Shown here piece by piece: positions 24,401 to 38,032 of a DNA stretch of 64,000 nt. The notes below the pieces were generated by a model. That model saw nothing but the letters and a program-made list of their open reading frames with translations, was not told where the DNA came from and made no database searches. The translations under genes and the position numbers were made by a program. Within the stretch, counting starts at the first letter, position 1, and each line of letters starts with the position of its first letter. This DNA comes from Punica granatum (taxonomy: Eukaryota > Streptophyta > Magnoliopsida > Myrtales > Lythraceae), in NCBI RefSeq assembly GCF_007655135.1, contig NC_045130.1, positions 17,303,363-17,367,362 on the forward strand. The letters run 5' to 3'.

Positions 24401-24532
24401 CTTAATGAACTTATTGTTTGTGGGTGAGTTATTATCTCTTATAATAAGCAGATATTTGCATATTATATATACTCATTTTATTGACATATGTAATTAATTA
24501 TCACTTGCAATCAGAATCTTGTCAGACTTTAT
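21441..24532. other. Intergenic, possible retroelement remnant
   Basis: No gene is recognised. 22100-24010 has a more even composition than its surroundings and lacks TIRs, so it may be untranslated sequence of an old LTR retroelement. I see no primer-binding site, LTR pair or polyprotein motif to prove it. 24030-24400 holds three loose repeats of a TTTACTTTTCCCTCAATTCA-like phrase. Confidence 0.35.
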
Positions 24533-24723
24533 TGCTGCGTTTGAATTGTTAGTGTAATTTTAGAATCATGATTTTGATTTTGATTTTGATTTTGATTGTG
24601 GAAAAAGACAAATAAGATAGTATTATAAATTTGACTTGGGAAACGTGTATTTTTGTTGTGTAGTGTGTTGAGTTAAAATCAAAATCATGATTCTAAAATT
24701 AGTTTAACAATTCAAACGCAGCA
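24533..24723. mobile_element. Palindromic MITE, ~190 bp
   Basis: Long near-perfect TIRs: TGCTGCGTTTGAATTGTTA at the left and its inverse TAACAATTCAAACGCAGCA at the right, continuing inward through TTTTAGAATCATGATTTTGA and its mirror. Flanking TAT occurs on both sides, a possible 3-bp TSD. The interior matches the element at 21.2 kb. Confidence 0.85.
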
Positions 24724-26639
24724 TATTAGTTCGGAACTAATCATCATGTAATAAAAATTTCAAAGATCTTTTTACTTATCAAATTTTCAAAGATCTTCAC
24801 ATCAGATGTGTGTGTATATATATAAGATGTGTGTACATATATATATATATATATAATATCAGATGTGTATATATCCATATATATAAGAAAAAGGAGCCTC
24901 TATCTCCTGCAAATATTTTCAAGTTCTCAAAAACTTTACAATTTTGACCTATGGGATAAAATTTTCTCTCGCAATTCGGGACGTCAGTTTCTTCTTTTTT
25001 TCTTTTTTTTAATGGTTAAGGGGACGTCAGTTCATGGAAAATACAAAAAGAACCTAGAAATTGCAAGAATGGCATCTATTTTTTTTTTTGAGGGAGAAAT
25101 ACATTTTGGAAATTAAATAGATAAAACCCAGAAAAAGGTTTGATTTGGATTGGCTTTATTCTGACAGCAGACAGTACTGAGGCTGCTTTTCATCGCTTGG
25201 TCATGGGGCCTCGCATTGATGGTCAAACCAGGAAACTAAGAGAAAGTCATGGAGAATGAAGAAGAACGAGAACAACGGATATTAAAAAAAAAAAAAAACA
25301 GAGAGAGCGAAATTGGTTAATTTTCTTCTATTTCTTTCAGGAAATATTAGTGGAATATTTTGAAGAAATTATTGTAAAGGGCCTTTCTATAATATAGGTA
25401 AATTGTATTTTCTTCAATATCAATAGCAGAGGCTAATTATTAATTTCCTTCCTGTGATTGACGCCAATATTGCTCTGTCCTTTTGGATTTCGAGGCCAAG
25501 AAAAATTGGTACGTTCATCTTTTGTTTTCTATCTGTTTGGATTTGGGCTGACAAGCTGTCAATGGTCCCATGTATCTTTGAAATGCATGTTAAGGAACGA
25601 CACCCAACATATGGGAAATTCTACGGTACCCTCAAAGAATCGAGTTTCTCGCTTAACAACTGTTGGACTGCCCGTGAGTGACATAAATGAGTAGAGAAAT
25701 CCAATGGTTCGATGCCGGTGGACATGCCATGTTGTGGCCTATGGCCTATAGGTACCATAGAAGTCCCCCCAACATTTTCAAATAATAAAAGATAAGTTTT
25801 TCATTTACAATATTTAGAGAAATAAATGATTCTAGTGACATATAACCACGGTAAGATGAAATACATGTATACAATTAATCATAATATTTATTAAATATTA
25901 TATGAATTAGCGAAAGCCAATCTCCTCTATTTATTCCTATAGATGTGTAACATGCGCTATTGAATTAAGGAAAGATACCCTCCTGGTCCATTCCAACCCA
26001 AGTCATTAATTCACCCAAAAAAAAAAAAGAAGAAGAAAAATCCAACTTTTTTATAAGCCCGACAAATTATCATAAATAAGATGTACTCCTTAGAAAGTAA
26101 TTTATCTTATTAAGAGAAAAGAGACGTGCAACTTGTAGTTATACGTGGAAACTGAAGACTGAATCATTTACGATCGTATAATAATTTCCCGGCCGCTGTA
26201 CATGGTACTTTTTCTATGTCTGGTAAAATAAAAAAAATTTGCTACCTTTTACGACCATACTGAGCAGGTAGAGCAGAGACCTCAATTGATTAATATGTGG
26301 GTACGTGTGAGAAGTAGTTGGAATGAGAGAGTTGATATTCTCTTTTGGGAGGAATTAAATGCCCGGTTGTTTGCTTTGATGCTTTTACGGCATTTACTCT
26401 CTGCCTGCCCATTTTACAGGCACGGCTTTAGCATTCCACAATTCGGATTATCGGTTAAGATAATTTAATCTGATGGATCGAGATCATCCGGAGTAGCTTC
26501 TATCGAATATGGCATTTCGCGTTACCGATTATTAAACCACTCTTAGGTTGCAAACGAAGCAATCTTGCAATCTCTATTGTCACGCGTATTTGGCATGGAC
26601 GTTCGTCAAAATAATTCTCTTATTATAGAGGAGACACTT
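24724..26639. other. Intergenic, no gene recognised
   Basis: AT microsatellite-like sequence lies at 24810-24885. An open plus-strand pair of frames at 25454-25694 gives no recognisable protein. Polypurine runs occur near 25285 and 26015. Nothing is supported as a gene. Confidence 0.5.
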
Positions 26640-26765
26640 AATTCTAATATAAATTTAGAGAAAACGAAACAGATATGCCCCAGTCATGAGGATTGAATTC
26701 GAGGCCTTTTAATTTCAAACTGGCCACTTATGCGTTGTGACATTGCGCTAAACCTTCTCCCTCGA
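26640..26765 (-). mobile_element. tRNA-derived SINE fragment (minus)
   Basis: The minus strand carries GAAGGTTTAGCGCAATGTC, an A-box head shared with the 17.4-kb element, and a degenerate B box (GCCTCGAATTCAATCC). The 3' end was not resolved. Confidence 0.5.
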
Positions 26766-26911
26766 ACGCGATAATTTGGTTTCCACTTTCGAGCAGAAGT
26801 CCTACAAGAAAATCAATTACGGATAAAAGTGAATCAATTGATTAAATTAAAAAGAACATATATTTATTTATTTATTTTAAAAAATTAAAATTGGTCAGAA
26901 CCACCTCGTTT

Positions 26912-26923
26912 TGCCACGTGGCA
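26912..26923. promoter_or_regulatory. Palindromic G-box upstream of kinase gene
   Basis: TGCCACGTGGCA is a perfect palindrome around CACGTG, about 390 bases before the kinase start codon. G-boxes bind bZIP and bHLH factors and act as ABA- or light-response elements. Function here is inferred only from sequence and position. Confidence 0.55.
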
Positions 26924-27061
26924 GGCAAGCCCCCCTCACTTCCACTGTAAGTTTTCCTCCTCTCTCTTTTTTTGCTAGGTAGTTTTCCCCCTCTCTCGCT
27001 TCTCCAGCAACAAATCCACTTCCCAAATCACTCGCCATCCTCCATCTTCAACCCTCTTCCC

Positions 27062-27191
27062 CTCCCCCCCCCTCCCTCTCTATCTCTCTCTCTACGCACA
27101 CATCTCTACGTACTCTCTCTCTCTCCCCTGGTCACTCACCTTCTTCATCATTCATTGACACACACACACACACACTCTCTCTCTCTCTCTA
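27062..27191 (+). repeat. CT/CA-rich leader of kinase gene
   Basis: (CT)n, C runs and (CA)n just upstream of the kinase coding start, probably within its promoter or 5' UTR. Pyrimidine-rich leaders of this kind are common at plant promoters. Confidence 0.55.
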
Positions 27192-27303
27192 AAAGCCACA
27201 CAAAGGAGGAGGAAGAGTGCAGCTTATAGGCCGAGGAGAAGGTGAAGAAATGCTGTAGAGACAGGGAGTTGCCGAGTCGACTCAGACCCTCCGACCCGCT
27301 ACA

Positions 27304-30300
27304 ATGGGGATCTGCACTTCGAAGCAGCCGGAGAGGCCCAACCCCTACGCTGCCAGGGACGAGAATGAGCTGGCCCATTCCTCACAGGACCCTGCCAAAT
27401 CCGCCCCAACTCCCCTCAACCTCAAATCTCAGTCACCATTCTTCCCCTTCTACAGCCCCAGCCCCAGCCCCGCCAACCCCTACCTGATCAAGTCCCCTGC
27501 CACCACAGCATCCACCCCGCGCCGCCTCTTCAAGCGGCCCTTCCCCCCGCCGTCCCCCGCGAAGCACATCAGGGCCGTCCTCGCGCGTCGGCAGGGGAAG
27601 AAGAAGGCCGCCGCGATCCCGGAGGACGAGGAGGAGGTGGCCGCCGAGCTCGACAAGAGGTTCGGGTTCTCCAAGGAGTTCACGAGCAGGCTCGAGCTCG
27701 GGGAGGAGGTCGGGAGGGGGCATTTCGGGTTTACTTGCTCGGCCCGGTTCAAGAAGGGGGAGTTCAAGGGCCAGCAGGTGGCTGTTAAGGTCATCCCCAA
27801 ATCAAAGGTCTGTCTAGGGTTTCTTCTGGTTCTTCTCGTAGATCCATCTTCTGCTGATTCACTGCATTTCTGATTTGTTCCCTTTTAGGGCCCGATCAGA
27901 TCAGGAGTATATAGTGAATTGCATGGAGATCGTGCTTTTTTCTGTAGAGAAAACATGACAAATTTAAGTTTTCCGCTAGATGAGAACAAGGGCAAGCTAT
28001 TTTCGGTGTTTTCTCGTTCAAATGAGACCAAAGAATTTTACCCTCCGGGCAGTAGACTGAACGAGTAGACTATCATGACGAATTCATTCTGTTTTCCAGG
28101 ATTTAGTCAAAGGTGCAAGAAAGAATGCTGATTTCTTGGGTAAACTATTTAAAAAAGAATGATTTTACGGGGACTTCTGAAAACGACTGGTTTTAGCAGA
28201 AGCCCCGTGTTCGATCCCGATCACCGGTTTTAATTTAATCGACAGTAAAAGTCAAGAACGTCGATTACATTTTTCTAGCTGCTTAATTATCTGCACTTCC
28301 CGCGACTACTTGTAGAGTTTTTGCTTAGTGGTTGATAGAAAGTGTCCAGAATATGACAGTTGCATCTTCTATTGAATAACAATTTCTTTTGGGTGAAAAT
28401 AAATAAACAAATTTAAAAAGCTGTGGACAATGATGGGTTTTGGCAGAAGCCGGAGCATGATCTGGATGATTGATTCCAGATTAAAATAAATCTGTGGATA
28501 CCGACTCATTAGTTTTAGTTATTAAATTATCTGCACCTGTTGAAATTATTTTTCATACAGAACACACCTAATTCTGAGTTATCTATTGGTTTGGTATCAG
28601 ATTCGCTCTTGTTATTGGTGTGGGGTTTCTTTTGTTATTAACTTATGAATTTGTGTTGCTAATGTTCTGCTCTCATGAGTTCTCTATCTTTCCCGATAGA
28701 ATGATCCAAGTTCTGCTTGCTGCACCATATTGACTGAACATAACACTTTGGTTGGAACTGGGTGACCTCACCTGAAAGTCATGAGGAAGCTAAAGTGACA
28801 TTTTCATGGACATTACTATTTTGCATCCTTCTAGAGGGAGAATATATGGTGTCGTTTAGGATTAGCACCAGTCCACTTATTGGGGTCACTGTGTGATGGG
28901 CACATCAGGTGATCAACTTGTTTGTTTATTGGTTTCTTGGTCAATCTTGGAATCAATAGATAGTCCCACAGGATTTGGTCTTGTTTAGTCACAATCCAGG
29001 AAGAAGGAAAAGGCACATGATCGTGGCCGTCTTTGTTTGATTACTGTTGCAAATGCTTTCAGCCTAATTTAAAAAACCATTTCTAGATACAGTTTTGCCT
29101 TTCTGTAGCATAATTCATTGGTAATTTCCGGTGGCTGCTAATGGAGAATAGTGGAGATGTTTCAGCTGTTATTGTTGGAAGCAATGATTGTAAAGGATCA
29201 CGGCAAACATAGGTCTTGATATGGGCCTACTGTGAAAAAGAATGCTTTCTATCAGTCAACTAGTGCCTTTAGGAGCCCAAAAGTTTTAGCCACCTGGGAA
29301 CAGGACGAAGCTTGTGACTGGATCCTGTGTCCCTATCTGGAATACGTGCACGGTTTGATCTCACCCTATTGGGAATTGGGGCCATCTGTGGAGAAAGGGA
29401 TGATTACTTAATCTAAGTAATTTAAATCCTTGTGAAGGAAGTACTGCAATAATATAATCAGTATGATTTGGATTATATATTTCATTTTGGAAGGAAAACT
29501 GCAATAGTGTTCTTTAATCTAAGTATATTTGTGGATTGCTTTTTTACCTGTTTATTGGTATATTCTTTTCTCCAGATGACTACAGCTATTGCAATTGAGG
29601 ACGTGAGGAGGGAGGTGAAAATATTGCGAGCCTTGACAGGACATAGTAATTTAGTAAAGTTTTACGATGCATTTGAAGATAATGACAACGTTTATATAGT
29701 AATGGAGTAAGTTCAAACACTTGTCACTTTCCTGGTATAAGTTCTTCTTTTCAACTTTAACATTTTACTAAGTTAATTGAGTATTGGTTATATACACTCA
29801 GCGTGCTCAAAACTCAATTAGGAATGCTAGTTCCAAATGGTAAAATACAGCAATTTACTGCTCAATTTAGGTGCTATTTGTGCACATGACCATATCCGAG
29901 TTGTCTCTACTCGTAAATCTGTGACTTCAATGGCAGTGTTTTTTACTCGATTTAATATGGATATTGCAGGCTGTGTGAAGGTGGGGAGCTCCTGGACAGA
30001 ATTCTTTCCAGGTAAATTTTAGCGGAATCTCTTTAATGTTATTTTTTAATGCCATGGGTCAGCTTCATCATTACCTCTTGTTTATTATTTCTTGTCTTTG
30101 CAGGGGCGGGAAATACTCCGAGGATGATGCTAAAGCTGTTATGGTGCAAATACTAAATGTAGTCGCATTTTGTCACCTACAGGGTGTTGTTCATAGAGAT
30201 CTGAAACCAGAGGTGAGTTCTTTTGAGCTGCATGGATAAGAAAACCAGATGATTATTGGGTGATTGGTTGTATAATAGGTGTAGATGATTAAATAATCTA

Positions 30301-32368
30301 CTACCATGATTAATAGAAGTTGTTGCTATGAGGCTCTCCCACCACTGACATATTTTAAGACGGATCTGCATCTGAATTTTTAAGTTCTCAATCAATAACT
30401 TTTTGGGGTTGATTAACTGTTGTTTTAGTTAATTTCTTCTTGAATGCAACGTTTACTGCTTTTAGTCATGATTTTTAAGTAGTATCTAATACTTACTAAT
30501 TGCTTGTACAGAACTTCCTTTATACTTCTAAAGATGAGAACTCTCAATTAAAGGCGATCGACTTTGGGTTATCTGATTTTGTGAGACCAGGTTTGTCTTT
30601 TCTAGCAAGAGATGAATTGCTACCAATTGATAGCTTCCTACAATTATTCAACCTTATGAATTTGAATTGAAATTCTGAAACTTCATGGTTTAACAGATGA
30701 AAAACTTAACGATATTGTCGGAAGTGCATACTACGTGGCTCCAGAAGTCCTACATAGATCCTATACCACAGAAGCTGATGTGTGGAGCGTCGGTGTAATT
30801 GCTTATATTCTCCTATGTGGTAGTCGTCCCTTTTGGGCTCGTACAGAATCAGGAATCTTTCGGGCAGTCTTGAAAGCTGAACCGAGTTTTGATGAACCAC
30901 CATGGCCATCATTATCTTTGGAGGCAAAAGATTTTGTTAAACGTCTGTTAAATAAGGATCCTAGGAAACGGATGACTGCTTGTCAGGCTCTCAGTGAGTA
31001 TTTTTGGGACTCATGTAATGCCTGATTTCTTAAATGATTTCCTTCCTCAAATTGTTTATATCTTTCTCAATTCTCGTTGGCAGGTCATCCTTGGCTTCGG
31101 AATTACAATGGCATAAAAATCCCCCTCGATATATTGATCTTTAAAATGATGAAGGCTTATATGAGATCCTCACCTTTGAGGAAAGCTGCTCTGAAGGTAT
31201 GTATATTTAATGATTGTATATTAACTGAAGATCTGCATTTCAAAACGATGAAATCCTTTCTTTTGCACTTCTAGAATTATTTAGACATGAGAAGAATGAG
31301 TCTTTTTTCCTGAATGTTGCAAGTAATTTAAAGGCGAAAATGCCGTTCTTGTATCTTCTCTTTCAAGTCCAAGTGTGTGATGAAATTACTTTATTTTGTT
31401 CGTTTTGCTTCATTGGGCTCTCTCACCAATTTTACTTCAAAAACCTAATTCCTTGCAGGCATTAGCTAAGACATTGACAGTTGACGAACAATTTTACCTG
31501 AGGGAACAGTTTGCTCTGCTGGAGCCGAATAAGAGCGGCTGCATTACTTTGGAGAATATTAGAATGGTGAGCATATTTTGTCTGCCTCAACCCACATTTA
31601 TATTATGTGGCTCGTTAATCTCATTCATTGTCTTCCAATGTAGGCCCTGATGAAAAATGCCACTGATGCCATGAAGGAGTCCCGTATATCTGATTTTCTT
31701 GCCTCGGTAATTGAAGTCTCATCTATTGAGAGTCAAAGCTGTTCAATCGATATACTTTGTGCTAGCATAGATTTGTAAGCATCTAAGTAGCTGCCTCCTC
31801 CATTTTTACCTTTTGCTTTTTTCCTCCCATAGTTAAATGCGCTTCAGTACAGAAGAATGGATTTTGAAGAATTCTGTGCTGCCGCATTAAGCGTCCATCA
31901 GATGGAGGCACTCGATCGCTGGGAACAGCATGCTCGCTGTGCTTATGAGATGTTTGAGAAAGATGGAAATAGAGCTATCATGATTGATGAACTCGCCTCT
32001 GTAAGTGTGTCTCTTTCCTTCTATTTGAAGATAGATTGTCATTCACATGGTTCACATTACGTCTGATAAGTAGTGTGCTCTCTAGAAAGACAGTTCTCTG
32101 AGGAGTCAGGATCTCTTAGCTTCGTATTCTGGCTTTGCGTGAATCTGCAGAGATCTTTCACTTTACTGTACGAATCGTTTGATGATTATATGTCTTTACT
32201 TTTCGGGGGAAAACTTTGCATTTTCAGGAACTTGGCCTTGGCCCTTCTGTTCCAGTTCACGCAGTTCTCCATGACTGGATCAGGCACACGGACGGGAAGC
32301 TAAGCTTCCTTGGTTTCATCAAACTGCTGCGTGGGGTATCAAGCAGAACTATTCCGAAGCCACAGTGA
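27304..32368 (+). CDS. CRK: CDPK-related protein kinase (CRK family)
   Basis: Ser/Thr kinase related to calcium-dependent kinases, 584 aa, as in the CRK family. Eleven exons: 27304-27807, 29576-29706, 29970-30011, 30104-30212, 30512-30590, 30697-30993, 31084-31196, 31459-31566, 31644-31706, 31833-32000, 32228-32368. All phases agree with GT..AG. MGICTS offers Gly2 for myristoylation and Cys4 for palmitoylation, so membrane attachment is likely. A Pro/Ser-rich variable region (30-110) precedes the kinase domain (about 132-392): glycine loop GRGHFG, Lys162, Glu181, HRDLKPEN with Asp258, DFG Asp279, APE and HPWL. The C-terminal CaM-like part (about 400-575) has degenerate EF-hands ([24 protein letters not shown]), typical of CRKs, which often respond to calmodulin rather than bind Ca2+ well. 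The first intron is about 1.8 kb. CRK here does not mean cysteine-rich receptor kinase. Confidence 0.95.
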
Positions 32369-33074
32369 AGAATTATAGCCATAAATTGCAAAACTCGAAG
32401 TTCATAGATCTTCCTCCGTGGCTCTTGGCCCCTTGGAAGAAAGTAATTGTGGTCATGCGGTTTGCAAAGCCTTCAGAAGGTTGATTTGAGGAAAAGGCAG
32501 GCACAGCTTATTTCCAGGTAAGCAGATTGGCTTGTCCTTCGCTCATTATTCCGCACTTCCGGAGGGAGAAGATTGAAAGCAAGTGTTCGATTCATTCATA
32601 TGTAAGGAAGGAGATATGGTTAGCATTTACAGTGCAAAGTGTTTTTTTTTTTGGTTAGTTTGGCTCCAAAAGGGTTTATAAGATTTATGTACTTGAAAAG
32701 ACACTTATGTTGTTGATGCAATATAGATTTCCAATCTCGGTTTGAATATTAACTCTGATTGCTCTCTCTTCATTGCATTTCTCGAAGTTCTTTCTGAGGC
32801 TTTCTGCTTGTGGCTGATTATCTATCCAGATGCCGATGGCGAAAAACTCGTAGAATAATTGACAACTAAAAATTTGTACTGGTGAGTCGATGAAAGAATT
32901 TCTCGTAAAAAAAAAAAGTAATGTATCTTGAGAAACCCGTGGCCTTTGCTGCAGTTTCCTTCTAGAAAGTCTTCTGCTTATTGGATTCTCTTCAGAGCAT
33001 GCCGTCTTCACATTATATTACGTAATATGGATATGAATTAAATCAGAGTGTGAAATGTTTTTGACTTTGATGAA

Positions 33075-33106
<32 letters not shown>

Positions 33107-36100
33107 GGCTACGAGCAGGACTTGCTTCCAAGTCTCTTAACTTGAATGACATTCAGACCAACGCACTCGACGAGTGGGCTTCTGAGAAGCCCAATGGATC
33201 CTCTTCTCATTATTGTCCTCATCAAACTGAAATTTCCATAATTTTGAAGGACCTATGTTTTTTTTTTTTTTTAACGTTAAGGTTATTATAACATTACAGG
33301 ATAATAGTCCATGGTTTTAGGAAAATACTATATTTCGTCATAGCTACTTTTCAGGTTCTGTCCAGGGGCGGCCTGTGTGTTATATTAGGTCCCTAGAAGC
33401 CTTTGCTTAGGCCCCTGAAATGATAGGCTCTCAATCCTATGGCATAATTTAGAATTGTATTTAATATATCATAAATTAAAGTCTTTAATAACTTATTTAA
33501 TCTTTAATAAAAAGATATTTCTCATATTTGTATAGGTTAGTTCACTATCACCTTATTAATTTTCGAAAATTCTTATTTTTATTCTCTATCATACCAATTT
33601 GTTTCTCATTTTCCCATAATACCTCATTACACTCCCCATTAGCTAACATTCAATTCTATTTCCCTTGATTAATTGAACATTTGAACTATCAATTGAAACT
33701 GAGGCAATACGAGCGAGCCTACACGTTTTCTTGAAAAAAAAAAGTTCAATTAAATCATATTGATAAACGGTAATTTTAATTAATTGGCCCAAAAAAAAGG
33801 GTCAATTAGCAATTGATTAGCTATATGCAAATCTTCCTGATATTCATCAATTAAGTGACACGACCAACGGCCAGTAATCTTCTTGATTTCCATTATTCTT
33901 CAATTAATTGGACAAGACCAACGGTCATTTCTTTTGAATTATAAATTTCAACATCTTCCTTTCAATTTTTTTTCCATTCTTATTCCTTGATTATAAAGAT
34001 TTATTTAGTAATTTTTGCAGCTCAAAAAATTAGAAAAATAAAATTCACATAAAAGGATATATTAATTTTATGGAATAGATGAATAGTCACATCTTAAAAT
34101 TTTGTCATAGACCATAATTTCTCTTGAGAGGCTCTTGGTTCTATCATCCCACGTGAGTCATGACAACCGTACATATCTTAGATAATATGTAAAGTTCTAC
34201 TTACGTGACTCCAACAAATCCTATTTAGGCTTGGTTTGAAAGTGTCATTGCTGAAACAGAAATGCTAAGTCATAATTGCTGAAAAATAATTGTTGATTTT
34301 CAAACCTGTTGACTTTTTTGCATGCTATTTTTTAACTCTGCTGAAACTAAAGATAGTACTATATAGATGTTTGGAAAACTACTTTTGTTGTTATTGAAAA
34401 AAAATTAAAACAACTACTAAGGACATTGATAAAATAAAATATTGATTGGTAATTATTACATACATGGAAATTTAATATTGGTAATATGATAATTGAAAAA
34501 TAAATAAATATATATATATAAATAATAAAATTATCAAATTAAAATAAGACAAAACTTGTAAAACAAAATAACTAAATAAATTATTTGACTTAATAAATAC
34601 AACCTCTTGCAGGTTAGAGAAACCTTTTCCAACTAACCTAAACAAATATAAATAACATATCAAAATTGCATACCGCCCTTATATTTAGAGGTGATTGACT
34701 TTTCCGTCTAATATAAAAGCACTTGAAGCACGGTGAGTATCGATGCCTCTGCATGACTACCATCAATACTACCAATATCTAAAACATATGCAAAGATTTC
34801 GTAAATTATCTCGTCCAAATGTCGAAAAGTTTCTTAAAAATCATGTTACAAGTGTAAAAAAAAAAACATTTGCAAAAATAATGAATAACAATACAACAGA
34901 ATTATTCAAACCGAAAGTAAAAAGTAAAAGGATTAACAAACTGACTGGGGGGAATAAAATTTATACATGAAGTAAAATTGAGAAATGACAAAAATAAATT
35001 TGCGGTGGTTGGGACAAATTTCAAAAGCAACCTTCCTCATGCTTTTCAAATTTCCCCGTGGGCCTTGGTTTGCGATGGAAATAGTAGGTAATAAATGCAC
35101 TCCCACACAACAATTAGTTAGAACCAATTTTATGTAAATGCCGTTTGGGAGTATCTACGACACTCCCAAACGAGCGCTTAGCATCGAATCTATATGGTTA
35201 AACAAGAGTCCGTCTCGTGTTATATGAGTCGAGTCATTTCCTTTCGCTCTACGTCCTACCCTATTCGTTCTTCTTGAACCCTGCGTCCCGCTCATCCTAG
35301 TTCGTAGCTTCTCTTGTCCTTCTCCTTTCATTAATTGAAACCACTATGAGGCTCCAACGATCCAACGGCCATGAGGGGCTCGTGAGCTATTTAATTGTTG
35401 AATGAGAAATATCCCTCCATACTTAGGTCACACACCTGGTGGTGCTGTCGTCTCGTCTGGATCGGAGGTCATGTAGTATTTGAACAGGACACCGCGTTAA
35501 TTAGAACTGGAGCTTCCGTACAATGGTCGGGGGGCCCACGTCGCAGCTTTTGCAAACTCACGAGTCATCATTCCCAGTGTGCTGTTATTGGGGAAATCAT
35601 TGCCGATTCTGTCACCAGAATAAGAAGAAGAATTAGAACGAAGAAATAAAAGCCGATCGAAAAGGCAAGTTTTGTTGCTTTACTGGCTTCTTTTGATTAT
35701 TTCCTTTTCTTTTTTATCAATTTAATATATTATGAAGTTGGCATGATTCCTTGAACTTCCTCACCAGCTTGAGAACCTGTTTGTTGCGACATAAAATAAC
35801 AAAGGACCATATATATCTATTACACATATGTATGATTGCGTACGTATATAGACATTGAAATCTTGAGATGTTATCGGATTAAATTTGAGATGTTACAACC
35901 GTTTCATATATGCGTATTAATTAAATGGAAAGCGTATGCATACACGGCGTATATCGAATTTGAGCTCTAATATCAGGTGAAATTTTCAGATATCATAATC
36001 GTCTATTTTAAAAAAAAATTGACCTTATTAGATACGTACGTTATGATTTCATTAATTTATTCACTAACATAAACTATGAAGAGATACGGTGCACCCTCTT

Positions 36101-38032
36101 TTATCCTATGCAAAAGTTCTGTGAACTAATGATTATGGCATGCAGGGCACTCTCTTTAATTCGCTTATTAACCCTTGTGGGGTTTCACAACTTTTCCTAC
36201 TCCTTTCTCTCTCTCCTTTTCTTTTTTCTCCCTCAGCTAACCCTAAGTACACTTATTTATTTTTATTTTTATCCTTTTGTATTATATTAGAAGAAGCAGA
36301 TGAAGATGATGATGAATTTTTTTTTGGTGTGAACCCTGTTCTTCGGAAGTCCAATTGATTCCGGTTATTTCAGTTGAATCGGGTCGGCTCACTAAAGGGT
36401 AATTGAAAGTTTCTTTATAACCGAATTTCTTCATATATTAATGTTAGGAGATTTAGCTAGCTGGTCAATAATTGCCTGCCCGTCCCTCTTGATCAGTTTT
36501 AAATTATTCGTTGAGTACTAGGCCACATATAATCATTTTTATCATGTGAATCTTCCGTTTAATCGGGATGATTGCCTAAATTTCCCAGACCAAGATGATC
36601 TAAGTAAAGCTTTGCATAAATATGCAACTTGAACTCTTCGGACGACTAAATTTTCTCTCGGATGCTTTGTTCTTTCTAACTTTTTTTTTTCCTCGGTAAG
36701 ATTGTTCTTTCTAACTTTGATCTAATGTCAACTAGGCAGTTCAGAAAACTCGAGAAGTTATTAGGTGATCCTACCTCGTCACGTGGCGAGGTGAAGCACC
36801 AATCAAAATGTATGAAATTAGGAACTTAGTGCTAATCACTCAAATAATTGTCATAATTATTTTTTATTAAAGTATTATTATTGATTCTTCGTCACCACGT
36901 CATTTGAGGTATGATTATCTAAAATTTTCTCCATGGTTAATTATCATCAATATCGATCATTTCAATCATCGAGTAATGTTTAATAGTCTTAATTACATGA
37001 AACGATAAACACCGCAGTACTTATAAGAAATATCAAAAAGAAATTGCTAGTAATTGCGTCATCTGTGCTCCTATCATTGTAATTGTCTACAAATATAGAA
37101 TTAAGGATCTCATCTCTTCCAAAGAAATAAACCAAAAGAGATATTATCGCTCCGTAGAACTGTTCATGCACAGCTTGACAAACATGATAGCCTTTCAACT
37201 TTTCTCCCTCTAAAAATCTCTTATGGAGAATCAATAAGGATACCGATCCAGGCGTTCGATGTGTATTCCTCTTAAGCATTCAAATTTGAGTCTTGTAAAT
37301 GAAAAAAATCTACAATTGCAAGAGTTTTATCCCTAGTATGCGACTAGGCTCGAACTTGAATTAGTTAGGACCTATATAAGTTTTGAATACCAAGGCAATA
37401 AAAAAAAATTCTGGGATTTCGGATTAAAAGGGAGGATTCACGGTCTAATAAAGGAAGGGATAATTAGAAATTAAGGAGCATATTAAGTTCCCAAAAAAAA
37501 TTTAGAACCTTTCAATTTTGTAGTGATTGTCTGTTGAATTTTGACCATCCCCCAAAACCACCGATGCTGTGGAGATAAGAACAGGAGGATGAATGTGTTC
37601 ATGTGATTAGTCAATGATATATATGCATTGGCCAAAAACTGTACTCAATGACTTCCCATGTTAACAAACGAAAAGGGACCAAGAAAAGGGCAAAAAAAGA
37701 AAAAAGAAAAAAAGGAAGCGCATTCACAAGAACAATCTTATCGCGATGAATTCTGTCCAATACACCATAATCACAACCGTATGGGTATTGATATGTCGAT
37801 ACAGCTGCACCTCGAACAGTCGAATGTATCACAGGAAAACGATGCTCGCCATAGACCAACCACAAGACGTATTGACTTGAAGAGAGCATAACGGTGGATT
37901 AATTGACCTTCCAAATCACGATCGATATGGAATGGATCCTGTAGTAGTAATCGACAGTTACTATCATTTGAATGTAGAGGCATGATTGCAATCGCAGCCC
38001 GATAGTCTCACGAATAGAGAGATCCGGCCTGA
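32369..38032. other. Kinase 3' flank and intergenic DNA
   Basis: 32369 to about 32700 is probably 3' UTR. A (TA)n run lies at 33078-33105. CCAGGGGCGGCCTG near 33361 resembles the end of a hAT-type element, but no partner was found. A small hairpin (GTTTGGGAGT, 9-base loop, ACTCCCAAAC) lies near 35143-35171. A repeat copy at about 36325-36420 matches one at 45.3 kb. No gene is supported. Confidence 0.5.
36325..36420. repeat. Dispersed repeat, copy 1 (partner at 45.3 kb)
   Basis: GAACCCTGTTCTTCGGAAGT, CCAATTGATTCCG and TCACTAAAGGGTAA are shared in order and spacing with 45290-45365. Probably a SINE family, because the second copy continues into a B-box-like motif. Confidence 0.5.

Noticed and set aside
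28150..28230. GTGTTCGATCCCGATC in kinase intron 1, like a tRNA B box
   Set aside because: The A box is poor and the 3' end is undefined. A SINE fragment is possible but not supported enough to annotate.
33361..33430. CCAGGGGCGGCCTG, like a hAT transposon terminus
   Set aside because: No matching inverted terminus or 8-bp duplication was found within several kb.
35143..35171. Perfect 10-bp hairpin GTTTGGGAGT / ACTCCCAAAC
   Set aside because: Resembles a solo MITE end pair, but no bounded element or target duplication could be shown, and it is not followed by a T tract or gene end.
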